This document shows positions 44,008-58,536 of a DNA stretch of 64,000 nucleotides, piece after piece. The translations under genes and the position numbers were made by a program. Below the pieces are notes generated by a model. It searched no databases and was not told the origin of the DNA. It saw only the letters and a list, made by a program, of their open reading frames with translations. The stretch's first letter is position 1. Each line of letters starts with the position of its first letter. Origin of the DNA: Axinella damicornis (Eukaryota; Porifera; Demospongiae; Axinellida; Axinellidae); contig OZ007507.1 in NCBI GenBank assembly GCA_963931865.1, positions 1,808,913 to 1,872,912 of the forward strand, given 5' to 3'.

Positions 44008-47000
44008 ATGGAAGAGGATGAGGAAATTGAAAGGCCTCACTCTCAGGGAGACAAGGGGGACGCCATCATTCAAACGGAGGAGATAGAGCTAGAGGTGAGG
44101 ACACTGTAGCAACTAACTTAATCAGCAAAAATGATTGAGTCGAGGGTATAGGCCTAGCTGACTTAAATAAATCTCTGCAGACCCACCCCCAGTGTCATGC
44201 ACAAGGAACTGAAAGTAATCTGTTAGACTGGGGTGGTTGGTTCTGACTCACATAATACTAGCTCCACATGTAGCCTCCTTGTCGCCTGACTCGTCATCAA
44301 AATGTAGAAGAGTTGCATTGGACATCATCAGTTAGATTCATCAGATTCAATCCCCACTGAATCTGCATATTGCATACCTGCATATTTCACTGCATATTGC
44401 ATACCTTAGTCATTGCAAATGCTGATAGTTAGTGCACACTAGTGTAGGATAGTAAATTTATGCAAATCTCTTTTGAGGGTTTGTTCAGTACACTCTTTTT
44501 TTTTCTCTATAAAAGTTTGTACGTGATTATGGTACTGGGCACAATTAGCCTCGTTCCCAGTCCCACACCCAGTACTGCAAGCACCGAAAAGCTGGGTGTG
44601 GGACTGGGAATGAGGCTAGCATACAATAGCATACAGCTAATCGTTTTAAGATGCACACTGTGCATGTATCATGTTGTACAAGTTTGCACAGCAGTGTTTT
44701 GACAATGGGATATTCACCCACACTACCTTAGGGTACCTTGGATGCAGCAAAAGGTCCCACTTCAGATGCCGGGTCACTTGATGTGGGCTCAGAGAATGCC
44801 ACAGGGTTTGGGACCATCCCTGGCGATGATGAGCCACTGCAAGATCAGCTCTCTGATGTGTCTGACACGGGATGGGACACCGATCTGGAGATTGAAGGTA
44901 CTATGGAGACAGTGGTAGGTGTGTCACGTTATGTATACCACTATGCTATTATGGTGAGCTACTGTCGGCAATAAAGTAAAGCATGTACGCTCTTAAACTT
45001 ATTGCTTTTAATGCACAGAACTTTTATTTGCTCTCATGGTGTGTAAATCAATTCACCTCCACCTCTGCAGATGAGAAGGCGGAGTACGATGCGACTGGGG
45101 CCAAGATCTACCTGGAGTCCTGCGAGACCCTGGGCATCGTCCCGGCCTCCTACTTCCTGCGTACTCTGCAGGCCCAGGACCCCCAGATCAACATGAGCCA
45201 CCATGGGGTGGGGCCAAAGGGTGCCAAAGCCATAGCCGTGGCTCTCACTGTGAGTCACATTACTGGTACTGAAGTTGTTGTCTCATCATCGAGATTAACA
45301 GACACACACACACATTCTCTTGGCAGTCTAATACTACAGTGACTGAACTGGATCTTAGTGACAATGGCCTAGGCACTGAGGGAGGGTTGGCAATCACCGC
45401 CATGCTGAAGGAGAACTGCTACATCACACACCTGGTGATTCATCATACAGCACTCGACCACACTTCATGTGTGACAGTCCCATATAGAAATCATTCCTGA
45501 GTAATTTGACCTGTACTTCAAATTAGCATAACTTGGTATTGCAAGCATGCATGGCTTTAAACTTGGGGCTCAGTAGCCTCATTCCCAGGCTGTGTGAGGC
45601 CTGGGAATGAGGCTAGGGGCTCAGATACTTTCCTCTAGGTCGACACAGTTTACCAAGCTAGTTACTTGTGGCCTTTGCATGATGGCAGGAGAGCAGTTCA
45701 AACCTAGGCACTATAGAAACATTTGATTTCTGCATAGGACTGCCACATTGTACCTTCCCTGCTGCATACCAGTCTTAAGTTGCAGAGAAGCTACCGGGTA
45801 TATCTGAATTTACTCCTGACTGCAGAAATGTTAGAAGAGTATAAAGGAGCTATGCTTCATGCTGTTGTGTTCATGCTCTGCAGGATCTATCAGATAACGA
45901 AATGGGGTCTTCTGCTGCCTATGCTATTGCCATCATGGTGGGCTCCAACAGTACCCTTACACACCTCAGCCTCAGAGGTACACACACGTACAGTTCCCGT
46001 TGTCAAAATGTTGCTATGCATACACTCTTGGGGACACCTAATGCTTGCACAATAGCAGGCGTTCACCCCAGCTTTTGTTGCTTGAGATATAGGGCATGGT
46101 ACTATGCACAGTGCTTTAAAAATAAATGCCCCTTCCTTGGACTGATGCCTTCATGTCTCGGGTCATTAATATACTTCATAAGCACTTCATATACCATGCT
46201 GTATACTATTACATGCATGTATACATAGTCACTATAGTGCTGACCTCCATCCCTCGGGACCTTGGTCCATGATCATAATTAGATTGGTTGGTTGCTATGC
46301 TACTGCAGGTAATGGATTCTCTGACAAAGCCGCCGAACCCATTAGTGAAGTGGTTAAGGTATGTCTAGTCTGGACATCTTACAACCAAAACAAGCCTATG
46401 TACGTACGTAGAGAGCTCATTTCAGGGCGAACTTACACCGAGTTTGTCCTCCTGAATGCAATGGTGTTCTCATTTGATTTGTTTGGAAAAGAGGGCTTCC
46501 ACTGTATTGTACTTTCCAGTTTGGGTTATATAGTTACACCTGTGTTTGAGCTTCCTATTTACACTGGATGGCTACACATTCTCAGGAGCAATCACAATAA
46601 TGGGAGGGACAGAGTCTCTTAATACTGTAAATGTACACATCGATCTTCTAACTCCATGCAGGGTAGCTACAAGATTAAGTATCTTGACTTGAGTCACAAT
46701 GAATTTGGAGGGGCAGCAGGAGCGATACTGGGACCTGCACTGGGTAGGTAGGTATTCAGCCATAATACTCTGTGACTGGATCCTTAACATACGTTTTGAA
46801 ATGCGTATGCTTCACAGATGTGTATTTCCACAACTGTACACACAATTGAAATTGATTGGTTATTTATAGCCTCATTCCCAGGCCATATTCCCACTGCCAG
46901 TATTTGATCGCTTACAGTATCAAATACTGGCGGTGGGAATGACTGGCCTGCGAATGAGGCTAGGTTATTTATAGTTTCAGTCCCAGACCCAAACCAACCC

Positions 47001-50000
47001 CAGCGTGGATTGCATCTAGTATCATGCGCGGGAGGGAGGCCCCGCGCGTGATACTGGAAGTGATCCATACTGGAGTTGGTTTGGGTCTGGGGCCGAGACT
47101 AGGTTATTTATCGAGCAGGCATTACTGACATGGAAATGAATTTAATCTTAGGAACATACCCAGGCCCACACAAGGATCTCCACTTACCATAGGCAGTAAA
47201 ACCAACGAGAAAGACAAGGAATCAGCTAAGACCTCTAGCATGAGTAAAAATTATAAGTAGAATTCCTCTGTCGTGGTTCGGGGTAAGAGCATCTGTCAGT
47301 AACAACTATTCAAAATGCCAGGGATTCAAATCCCATTTCAGATTTTTCTGCAGACTTCGATCATTCTCTCTCTCCATTTCCATCTAACTGTATATCATCA
47401 CATGCATGCACACAGCTGACAGTGAAGTCCTGAGGACGCTAGACCTGAGCTGGAACCATATCAGAGGAAAGGGAGCTGTTGCAGTAGCAGCAGGACTGAA
47501 GGTAATGACAGCCAAAAGTGGTGGGTGGGCACTCTTTCGTGAGAGTACGGTATATATATAGCGCCAGCGTTCCTCATCAGGCCAGACCGAATTATATGTT
47601 GCACGGACCATGCAGCTTGATCCTATTTAGTGGGTGGAGTCCACGTAATTATGACTGCTGAAGTATTTTTGCATGTTCCTTGTACTAGCTTTGAAAGATT
47701 GATTTTGTTAACAGTGTCATTATACCATACTTAGGCTATTCTAACCAATCACGTTACAGTATTTGCGGGAAATAACGGGTCATATACCCCATTTAGTTAT
47801 TTTGCTCACTCCATTTGGCAACAAAATATTAATATGCTTTGGCCTAACAGCAGTGACGTACAAGTGGCGTTTCATGGTACTTGCACATGCACCCTGTAGG
47901 CTTGCGGAAATTATTCCCCAAATTTTGCCCATTATTCTATTCTTTTATTCCTAAAAATTTTACCTATTATTCCCAAGACAGCCACCTATTATTCTCAATG
48001 GAAAACCAAACCGTGAGACCGAACTCTCCTTCACACCTTGCGTCGGCGATCGAGATAGCCTTAGTAAAGACCATCGCTGGCTTCTCTTCACCCGAACCGG
48101 AGGGTTAGCTTTTACTTCACGCTTCCTAGCTAACTCAGAGGGCTCTGGGAACTTGAGCCTACCTAGTAGAGAGCTAGTAGATTGGCTACACTCTCCTTTC
48201 TCCGACGAACAGTCGCTAGCAGCATAGATAATAGAGTATACTCTATTATCTATGCTAGCAGCCATTTCCGCCACGTGATAATCCGTTTTTCCCCCGGTAA
48301 ACTCACCGATTATTCCGGAAATATTCTTCATTCTTTGTGCTACCTATTATTCTTTTATTATTCCCGGAATAATTTCCGCAAGCCTAGCACCCTGTCAGGC
48401 ACGACCTGTCCTGGTATTCTTAACATCCTGTCATCGTACTCACACAGGTACTCATGCACACACCACACCGTTATGCATGGTACTATCATGCATGAGCCTG
48501 TCCTATAGCATGCATGGTATTCTTAACATCCTGTCATTGCACACGGTACCCAAACATCCTGTACCCAAACATCCTGTACACACCCTGTGATGCATGGTGC
48601 TCACACACCCCGTGATGCATGGTGGTCACACACCCCGTGATGCATGGTGCTCATAACATCCTGTCATGCACAGTACTCACGTGCACACAGCCATGCATGA
48701 CACCCAAATACCCTGCAAGCCGATCATGCACAGTACTCACACACCCTGTCATATCCATGGTATACCCAATACCCTGTCATGCACGACCCTGCCATGGTGT
48801 CTTGTCTGCAGAATAACCAGACCCTGAAGGTGCTCAATATGGCCTACAATGGCCTTGCTAATGAGGGAGCTGTCGCTATAGCTGATGCCCTGAAGGTGAA
48901 TTCCACACTTGAGGAACTGGATGTTAGGTACATCTGATACTCCACTGTCACTGCACACGCAGAGTGATAAGCATAAAAGTAGACATTGGTTTGCTTTTGT
49001 ATATATGCATTCACACAATATTCTCATGTTTGCATTGTTGTAGTAACAATCGGATTTCTCCAGACGGTGCCACTGTCATTGCCAAAGTTCTGCCCACCAA
49101 TGAGAGCCTCAAGGTTTTAAAGGTATAGTAATACAAGCTTGCCGTGTTTTCTGTGTGTTATACTGGGCACTTGACAAAAGGGTCTATGAACAAGACTAGT
49201 AACTGAATACTGTCGTGAAGTAGAAAATCTTTTTTATCTCCAAACCTCCTCAGATTGGCAAGAACCCCATACAGGCACCAGGGGTCCTTGCTCTGCTGAA
49301 CGCAGTGAAGAGTAGCTCGAACAATGCCCTACAGTGCCTGGACTTTGATGGGATCACCATCACCCTAGACATAGCCAAACAGCTCAAAGAAATGGAGGAG
49401 AGCCATGCCCAGTTGAGAGTGTTCCATGGAGGCACTGGCGGGTACAAGGAGCCCAAACCCATGTTGGAGCCTGTCCAGAAACTGGCTAAGTACTGCAAGG
49501 AGAACAGTGTGCAGCTGATGGACCTATTCCGCTCTTTTGACAAGGAGCAAAGTATGGTGCTTCCTGAGGAGGAGTTCAGGAATGCACTGAAGGTAATATG
49601 AACAGATTAGTAGCCAAAAGGATGGTGCCACACCACATGCAACTACTTGTACTCTGCAAGCACACACCATTCTTAACATCATTACTAGGTCATTCCCATG
49701 TCCACTTTTTGATCGCTTGCAGCATGACATATTTGCATACAGCAAGTGATCAAAAGCTGGTGGCAGGAAAGGGCTGGGAATGAGGCTGCACTACCGGTGA
49801 CTATAGCTAGATGCCACCCTGAGGTTGTTTTTCACAGCACATCAGTGCCCCCTTGATGGAATTTGAGAGGTTAAAACTCATCAAGAAGTTCAAGAAGGAG
49901 GAAGAGGGGGAAACCATCACCATTGACTACACGTATGTTCACAGCCCTAATACGCATCATATCAGCCCTAATACGCAGCATGATGGATGTCTGTTCTGAT

Positions 50001-50047
50001 CCTGCAGTGCACTAGTGGAAGCAGCCACCTCAGGAGATGGACCATAG
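44008..50047 (+). CDS. LRRC74: LRRC74-like leucine-rich repeat protein with EF-hand-like C-terminus
   Basis: Exons 44008..44094, 44732..44897, 45071..45249, 45327..45434, 45884..45977, 46309..46358, 46662..46743, 47416..47501, 48812..48927, 49044..49122, 49254..49592, 49838..49932, 50008..50047. This is 1521 nt, 506 aa, in frame. An acidic N-terminus ends WDTDLEIE. The block YLESCETLGIVPASYFLR with MSHHGVGPKGAKAIA is characteristic of LRRC74A/B. About eight ribonuclease-inhibitor-type repeats follow (TELDLSDNGLG, THLDLSDNEMG, KYLDLSHNEFGG, RTLDLSWNHIRG, KVLNMAYNGLANEGA), roughly one per exon. The C-terminal part has FRSFDKEQSMVLPEEEF, a 12-residue loop fitting an EF-hand (D, E, S and E at positions 1, 3, 5, 12). 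The family's function is poorly known, probably a cytoplasmic protein-binding scaffold. It is divergent from SFSWAP and convergent with TBCE. Confidence 0.88.
44546..44621. mobile_element. GCCTCGTTCCCAG hairpin MITE, 76 bp
   Basis: TAGCCTCGTTCCCAGTCCCA and TGGGACTGGGAATGAGGCTA pair, with inner CACCCAG and CTGGGTG. LRRC74 intron 1. Confidence 0.8.
45574..45616. mobile_element. Minimal GCCTCATTCCCAGGC hairpin
   Basis: TAGCCTCATTCCCAGGC and GCCTGGGAATGAGGCTA around an 8-base loop. LRRC74 intron 4. Confidence 0.75.
46866..47102. mobile_element. Two adjacent hairpin elements of different families
   Basis: 46866-46963 is a GCCTCATTCCCAGGC element with arms extended by CCAGTATTTGATC. 46971-47102 is the TAGTCTCGGTCCCAG-type family with ACCCAAACCAACCCCAG arms, ending CTGGGGCCGAGACTAG. 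They lie back to back in LRRC74 intron 7. Confidence 0.75.
47897..48386. mobile_element. 490-bp element with perfect 21-bp terminal inverted repeats
   Basis: Left TAGGCTTGCGGAAATTATTC and the exact complement at the right end. Subterminal CCTATTATTC repeats face each other. The centre contains a TATTATCTATGC palindrome (48219-48256) related to 1658-1704. No transposase ORF. LRRC74 intron 8. Confidence 0.85.
48400..48790. repeat. Degenerate minisatellite (CCTGTCATGCATGGT)
   Basis: About a dozen diverged ~28-35-base units with CATCCTGTCATGCATGGTAC and CTCACACACCC, ending 20 bases before exon 9. Confidence 0.7.
49687..49788. mobile_element. Diverged CATTCCCA hairpin element
   Basis: AGGTCATTCCCATGTCCA at the left and GGGCTGGGAATGAGGCT at the right, inner TTTTTGATCGCTTGC and GCAAGTGATCAAAA. 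LRRC74 intron 11. Confidence 0.6.
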
Positions 50048-50224
50048 CTATGTACTATACTGTGTGGCACACAATCCATGTCAGAGTTCCATACTGCATG
50101 TCAGAGTTCCATACTGCACACAATGTTATTATAGAGATCATGCAATATGTTGGATTGCCATCAAGACAAACACTGCATGAATATACCCTAGTTTACTGTG
50201 AACGTTGATGTTTGTACGTAACTA

Positions 50225-51303
50225 CTACCATCTGAGTAGAATGGTGTCACCAGTCTCTATGGAATAAAATGACAGCTGCTTGAGGTCATCAGACATCTCT
50301 ATCTCACGCTCACCCTATATACACGCACATGTGGGGAACAATGTCAGTGTGGATTGTGATCACCATAATTGTATGCACCAGTCATAGCTTGCATGATTGT
50401 CGTGGATACTTTACATGCCAATTAATCCAACACTGACTGCAAACAATAGTCATGTTCGGTAAAATGACGTAACTATAAGCAACCAGGAAAGATAATTAAT
50501 GTGGCTGTACATGGGGCGCCATTTGTGCCAAAACGGAGGGGAAAAAATTTAACACAAAATTGCCCACTATTTACAAAATCGTAACAACGATTTACTAAAT
50601 CGGGCTGACGATTTTGTAAATCGTGGCCTCCATTCACCTCGAAAGATGCACTAAATCGTTGTTACGATTAATTTTAGTAAATCGTTGTTACGATTTAGTA
50701 AATTTAATAGTGGACAATTTTGTGCTAAATTTTTCCCCCTCCGTTTTGGCACAAACGGCGCCCCATAACTGCATGGCTCACACTCACCCAATCATGTTGG
50801 GAACAATGACGTGTCGGAGCATAAGGCTACCCAACTCATGATCAGGTGTATGTGTACTTACCTGCTTATCAACATGCACATAGGAGAGTCTTTGATCAGA
50901 GGAGTTGACTCTGTACATTCTTTGCAGCAGACCCTTTACTTTCTGGACAGTCATCGTGCCAGGTAGCTTCTTGGTCAGTTGTTTCTGCTCTGGGTGGTCC
51001 GGACACTTGATTGTCACAGCTGTTGGTTCAAATGGAATGCTGTAATGGATACCACACAATCATACCAAGACTTGTATAATGTTACCGATCAGTCTGTCCC
51101 TGAGGGCAGAAGCTAAAGGCTTTTGAGCCTCCCGAACCTCCTCTGGTAGCCCATGAACTGTAGAGAAAGAATTGAATTTTCATAAGGCTAAAATCAGAAC
51201 TCAGGACAGTCAGGTTGACTGATCACTACTTCAATGAGCACCAGGAATAATGAGTGACTTTCTTTTCACAAGAGAAGATCTCGGAACCAGTTAACTAGAA
51301 ATC

Positions 51304-51344
<41 letters not shown>

Positions 51345-54300
51345 AAAGTATAGTGAGATTTAAAGATGGAAGCTATATACCTATCACTGAATGCATCATT
51401 ATTGAGTTGACAATGCAGGCAAGCCCTTGCTGGAATTGATATCAAAACTGCAGACGTGTAGGCCACAGTCACATACCATACCTTCAGCAAGATGTGTATA
51501 TCTTGGATGCAGTGCTGAGAAACGCTTCCTGCTTGTCTCATCCACCTGTGAGCCAACCCACTCGGGCGCATATCGCTTAAGGTAGTACCGCTCTGCCAAC
51601 TGCCGTTCTCGGCCAGTGATCTATGCATAATGTTAACATTAGCATCACACCAGAGAGAGAAAAGGGTGGATGAGTTACTGTATGCTTACAGGACTGTTGT
51701 TGAATAAGGTTAGCTGTCCAATTCTGGCAATCGCCAGCTGTCTTGCAGCAAATGGAGCTTCTCCTGCAGTCAGAAATCCTCTGGTCAAAGAGCACATTAA
51801 GTACAACTGCAGTCCAAACATTGAAACATGTAGTTCAACAGTTATCATGTGTACAGATGATTTTACCTTGAAGAAGAGGGTTGTCCTTGAATTTCAGCTC
51901 CACTAGAGAGGGCAGAACGGCAAGTGCATTCAGGGAACTCCACTGCAGTGGTAACGATAACAGCATAGTACTAACACATGTTCGACAAGTGTTAGGCCAT
52001 AAGATCGCTTGCCACCATTTCAGTAAACTGGACAACAGCACTTATGGTATGTCTAATATATATATGAGTTAAGACACTTGCAGTATGAGTTAAGACACTT
52101 GCAGTAGTCAAGCGTTACGCAGACACGCCAATATCCCCACACAAAGAATACAGGTGCCTAATAATGTTCACTTTGAATAACATTTGTTTAATAGGAATTA
52201 TAGCTTTTCTACCCCGTAGGATCTGGAAATGGCAGAGTTTCTGGAAGAAGAAATCAGAGCTTAATAAAGATTTAAGAGTAGCTTGGGCCAAGAGTCAAAC
52301 CAGTATGAATGCTTATAAGTGCATGAGCTGCACTTAGTAGCACGCAATGACTAGAATGCTGCGTGTAATGAATGCTAATGTTTGTGGCATTTGGTAATTG
52401 AAACCGTATACATGAAGAAATTGAGACAATGCCTTCCTCAATTAAACGTAATTAGTTCTCTATAGTCCCAATTTGGTAATTGAAACCGTATGCATGAAGA
52501 AATTGAGACAATGCCTTCCTCAATTAAACGTAATTAGTTCTCTATAGTCCCAATTACTTGTACATTTCCCAAATGTTGGTACATAAGGGTTGAGCTACAA
52601 TCACATAAGGGTTGAGCTACAAGCAAGGTTTTCGCTCTCTGTCCAAACAAAACCACTCTTCTAATCAATATTGTTAACAGTAGCTATACAGCTGTAGGCC
52701 AAATGCTAAAGTACAGTTCACACATCAAACATTGCTGCAAACAGTACATGGGGTAAGGGCTCTTATTGTTATGAGAGGGGGGTCCTCACTGCAGCTGAGC
52801 TGAAAATTCCACTGTTAATCAGAATCAACATGCAACTTTGTGAACAGCCAAGGAACTCTTTATTGCTAGTTGGGGTACTATGCACTCGGCAAACAAGGAA
52901 CAACTGAGTAAGAAACATCCACTCACGTCTGCTATGTGGTTCCGATTCAGTGACAGAGACTCCAGAGCTGGGAAGCTACTAGCAGAGCTTTGTGAACCTA
53001 ACATGTATGTGAGAGGTAACACAAAAATAAATCCCACTGTAAGATCTAGATTCTCAGCAGAATATTCTATGAAATTTACTGGAGTGCATACCTGTGTCCT
53101 GAAGGATTTGCGTCAATTGGTTGTCATTAAGAATGAGGGTCTTTAACCTGGGGAAAATGAGTACTGAGTCACGCATAAAATCATTTCAGCAATGGTCCAT
53201 TATGCTCCAATACTAGTGCTGACTATCCTGAGACCTATAGCTAAAGATGTGTTAGTGCAATGCCACCGTTCACACTCAGTTATACATCTTCTGTAGCTGT
53301 ACATGTGAGCCATGCAAAATGTTATGAGGAATTCAGGATGAAGACACTGTGAGCCATACAGATGTTACAGGAATTCAGGATGAAGACATTTAAGTCAACG
53401 TACACATCCTGTACACATCCTGCAATTTATATGTCATAATTATATCCTACGGGTAGTTCATACCATGCCTGTACTGTACATACGTCATATCCAGGGTGTA
53501 TCAAGTCTATCGAGCTAGACCAAATTTCTCTTGCTCCGGAAGTTGGGAGAGAAATTTGGTCTAGCTCGATAGACTAGGGTGTATCATAATTATATCATGC
53601 CAGGATGCTGGTGATGTCCTCTGCAAACCTCCTTACTGCATGATATTAAACCTACTTAACTTAGTAAGGATGCAACTTAATAAGGATTCAAACCTCTTTA
53701 CGGATATTAGGGATGCAAATTAACCTCTTGTACTAATAGCTCTTGTACTGATAATAAGGATGTACCTCCTGTACTGATATTAATAAGGACTAGTGAGTAT
53801 TCCTGCAGAATTGTACGGTTTCTAGCATCATGACGTACAGAAAAAAAATGAAAAAAAACCATGAGGATTCCCTGACTGGGAATCAAACCCGTTGAACCAA
53901 GACGTAGCCTGGGCAAACCATATATACCCAGGAGGTATGGAGGTGACTTCTGTCATTGAGTACTTCTGAACTCAATTCACCCATGAAACAAGAAGTTACA
54001 AAAGAGTACTTTTATGGTTATACGACACAGCAAACTGTAAAATGACTGAACGGAGAAACAGCATTAATTCATGACCGTGTGGAACTCACTCAAGCTCGTC
54101 CCAAAAATATGTAGTTAGCAGCACAACCTTATGAGCTACCAAAGGTGACTCATGAGGTCCTGGCAGTAATGACTCACAGAGGTAGGTGCTGTAATCGTAG
54201 TACGTCAGACCAGTCAGAGAGCTGATTTCCCTCCAGGTTCAACAGCTGCAGACCCATTGGGAGAGACACATCGTCAGGAGTGCTGCAGGGCCAGAGAAGG

Positions 54301-57300
54301 GTTAAGATTAACATGAAACATATGCATGGTGCATGTGCACTGCAAACATTCCAGGGTTGCTATAGGTTACTTCATGGGCATTCCAAATGCTACAGTAGGT
54401 GGCTGGTCCCATGATTTTCCAATCAAAGGCCACTTAACCCAATGATGCATTTAATATGCATCATGACACTTGACCTGAGGAGGACCGGCACAGTCTGATC
54501 GAAAAGTTGTCAAAAAAAGTTCTCCTCTTGCCGTGTGAAGTCCAACAATTACAATCATCATGACACTTCATGAATGTCACTTCTGGCATTAATATTGAGG
54601 TAGGCATTATACACCAGCAGAAAGGGTGGGACAGGAGGAGGTGAGTAAGCTCACCTCGAGGGTGCAAATTGCTTGGCTATGAAAAGCCCTCACTCAGAGC
54701 TGGGTGAGCCATCTCTACTTGTTATATGACATTGTGCTATATTACACTCCTGGTAGGGGAAAAATTGTGCCGCGTAAATAAATAATGTAATAAACGTTTG
54801 ACTACTTCAGAAAGATTCTGACTACACTGCCGTGATCGCTATGATGCAGTGACACAACCACATAATAATTGTGCTGAAACTCATCTTGGTGGTGGAGATA
54901 CAAGCACTTTGGTCTCGCCATGGCCGCCATAATTTGCTTGAGCGCTCTCTCCAACTTCCGGTGACAGTACCATTCTTAGGAAAGGCACACAAAGATTCTG
55001 ACCACACGGTCGTGATCGCTGTCGTTCACTGACGCTTACATGCCTAAACTCACCGTGCTGGCTAAGTTGTGAGTGCTGTAATAATGTCTTGTCTTCCTTT
55101 TTGATACCCGTACACTTAAGAAGCCACCCAAGAATGTTTGTCCTCAAGTGGGCTCTTAAAGTAATTATCAGTAAAATGATTGAGTCATAGTCTCAATAGC
55201 ATGGCATTAAACGAATGAATTCTAATCTTTCGAGTTCAATAGGACCCTTTCAATGTAAAAGTTCTCCCATGGAGGCTTTTTGTCTCCAAACTTCACACAG
55301 GGTCTTTCCAACCATCCTGCACATATTCCTGACTCTAATCACCCCCTCATTAATGAATTTTCAGTAGTCATGGCTCTAAGCCAATGACTGCCCATCCAGA
55401 CCGAAACCTTACTGCCAGAAATTGAGTCTAACGTCAACTATAGTGGTCATTAGCTATCACATGAACCATTCACATGTAGTGCTCCACACTGAATGATCTT
55501 ACCACAAATTGGCAATTTTGTTTTCATAAACATGTAATTCTTCCAAGTTTGGAACCACTCTGAGGATAGAACACACCTGTGATGAAAGAAGAGAATACAT
55601 TAGCGGTAACTTACTTATGCCCTTATTTAACTATTGTAGGCCGGTTTTAACAACTCTATCTCCAAGTGCCCTCTCCCCTCCTTGGCCTTAGCTTTACCAG
55701 GTTCCATGAGAGGTCCATCTGGTTGATGAAAAGTGCTTTCAGGCAGGAGAAGGCTGGGATGAGTGGGGTAGGATTAGCCAGCCGAGAGAGACCCAGATTC
55801 TCACTGTACGTAAAAGTAAAAGCAGGATTACATAGGTTGTTTCTAACATGAAATACAGCTTTCAACATGCAATAACCTACAGTTGCCAAAGAGTATTAGC
55901 TTTAATTCAGCTGGTGTTACTACAGCTAGTTGCCTATTTTGACTGAAGTCAATACGAGAAGACTCCACATCATGCTAAGAACATTAAAATTAGTTATGAC
56001 TACTGCAGTCAAGCACGTATTTCATAGGTATACGTGCATTGCAAGTTGCTGTCACCATGGAATCTACGTAGTTCCCACAGAGGTATATATAAGCAGATTA
56101 ATACAAAAGGTTATTAACTTAATCCTAGGAATCACCAGACAGGGAACTTAAAATTGAGATTGTATTTGGACTAAAGTCAGTGAGAAAGAAGCTTCACCAT
56201 AACACAAGGTTAACACAGATATGGCTGTCTGGTTCATGGGTAACTACTTGCAGGACACCACATCAAAGTTTTATCATCATTCCATGGAAAACTGACAGTG
56301 TTGTATGGTTCACCATTATTGATGAAGGCATTCTCTTGACTAATGCACGCAGCAAGACTAGGAATGTCGGGACAGTGGGTGAACTTACTGTTGAGTCTAC
56401 TCAAATTAAGGTAAAGGGAAAACCAATCTGCGACACTGATGGTAGGTGCATTGTACAATCAAATATCAAAGGGCATTCAGGTTTAGCTACATATTTACCT
56501 AGCCCAAGGCATGCAACTACCAAGCTCATTGTCGGCATGGTCCAGACAAAACCACCTCTTGCGGTCAAAGATCTTGAAGGGACACTCACACTACTTCATG
56601 AAATTCAAGTCAACCATGTCCATACCATATTCCAATAAAACTATTCTCTCAAATTCACAGCAGCAGGCTGCTTTCATTGCTTAGGCTTCCCTACCATACT
56701 GGCATTTGTGAAGTACAGTTTGTGGTAAAAAGCTCAGGTCTTTCTCTCACCTCATGGATTCTTGAACTGATTGCATCAACCAGTTTGTGCTAGTTATAGC
56801 CTTGTTCTGAGGCAGCTCGTAGGTGACTAGCTTACAGCTCGTCCCACTTAATGTACACATTATGTGACATTATATATACGAGGTGAGCAATGGCAACCCA
56901 CGCATGGGAAGACAAAGGCACTCATAACTCTACCACCTCTTGTTTTAGGCAGTGCACAATGGCATGCAGTCATGTATACCCGTGTTGTCAGAAGGTTAGT
57001 ATGCCTTTCTGAGTGCTCAAACATCAGAACAATTTGTCTCCCATTATCAGGAGTGTAACATCATGCAGCAATTACCGTAGAGAACGTATCAAGTGCCCAC
57101 CATGTATCAAGCGCCCACCATATATCAAGTGCAAAAGGGTTCAATAGCAGTGTATTAAGGGCCCACCCATCACAAAAATCTTGCGCATGCAGCATTCCAG
57201 TAAGGTTTAGAAGACCTGGGAGCAAGATTATACCGCAGCGCTTGTTGCTCATACAGTGGCTGAATGGGTGGGCACACTACATGCCTAATTAGTCTGAGTA

Positions 57301-58474
57301 TGTACGTATCCAGCACCCACCCCCTTGTTTCAGCTGTCACCCAAACCATGGGTGCTTGGTAAGATGGAAACTAGATAAAACTTGCATAAATTCTGATTGT
57401 ATAAAATTGCTACAAATTAAACCAACCAGCAGGAAAATCCAATCTGGTTCCCTACCAGATATCATCCACAAAACTGCAAGTATATTTTGACTGTGAAGCC
57501 AGTGGCTACCGGTATGTAGTATGTCATAGTAGAAATTTATCCTAACTGTCACTGGAATGAGGAAGTTCAAACATGTGAATGGGTCAGTTTTGTCCTCACA
57601 GGAGATATACTCAAAGAGTTCCCAGAAGTGGCCATGACATTCGTTGAACTTTCACATGCACAGCCTTCCTGGGCGGCAGTGTATGAATAGCCAAACATTC
57701 AACATGCAGTGTCTGCCTGGCTTTTTGATGTCCATACCTTCCAGGAAATGTTGTAAGCTTTCCACTCAGCAATAACCTCTTCCAAGGTCATGGGGAGTAG
57801 GATTAGTGTACCTTCTTCGCTCTTCCATGTGGCCTAGAAATGAGGTTAACCCAGCACCACCTATTTTGCTTTGACGTGGTATAACAAGTTAACTTGGGTT
57901 GTGTTTTAACTTGATTTGCATAAAATGTACACAGTTTCCTGAGTGACAGTGCATGACATTCAACAGTGTCTGCTTGGTTATTTAATGTCTTTCATGCCTT
58001 CCAGGAAACATTCCACTCAGCCCCAGGTCATGGGGAGTAGAGTATACGTAGGATTACCTAGGATTACCGGTAATGGCGGCACTTCTTCTCAACTCCATGC
58101 GACCTGGGAACGAGGCTAACCCAGCAACTGCTTTACTTCCCACCAAGCCAGCGCATTCACTCATGCCTGCTTATCCTAACAGTGGTGATCATCAGCTACT
58201 AATAGACTCTTCTCAATCAGTTCACTTGGCTGTGTTTTATATTTGCATAAAATATACACTTCAATGAAAGCACACTCAGTTTTGACTAAGATTGACAAAA
58301 TCTATTGAGATGCACTATAGGTAGTTGTCAGTGCTAGCTTGTATCAGGTATACAGAAACCTCCCAATAACATTATGTTGATTGTTTGCATTCAGACTGTA
58401 AATGCCTTCTGAAGTCTTTACACGCCTTAGCTAACCTGCATGCTTGAAACGTTTTGCCAACAGACAGACAGACA

Positions 58475-58536
<62 letters not shown>

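Noticed and set aside
51020..51059. TBCE exon starting at CATTACAG|CATTCC
   Set aside because: It is out of phase with the preceding exon. The acceptor AACCAACAG|CTGTG (51019) fits phase and homology.
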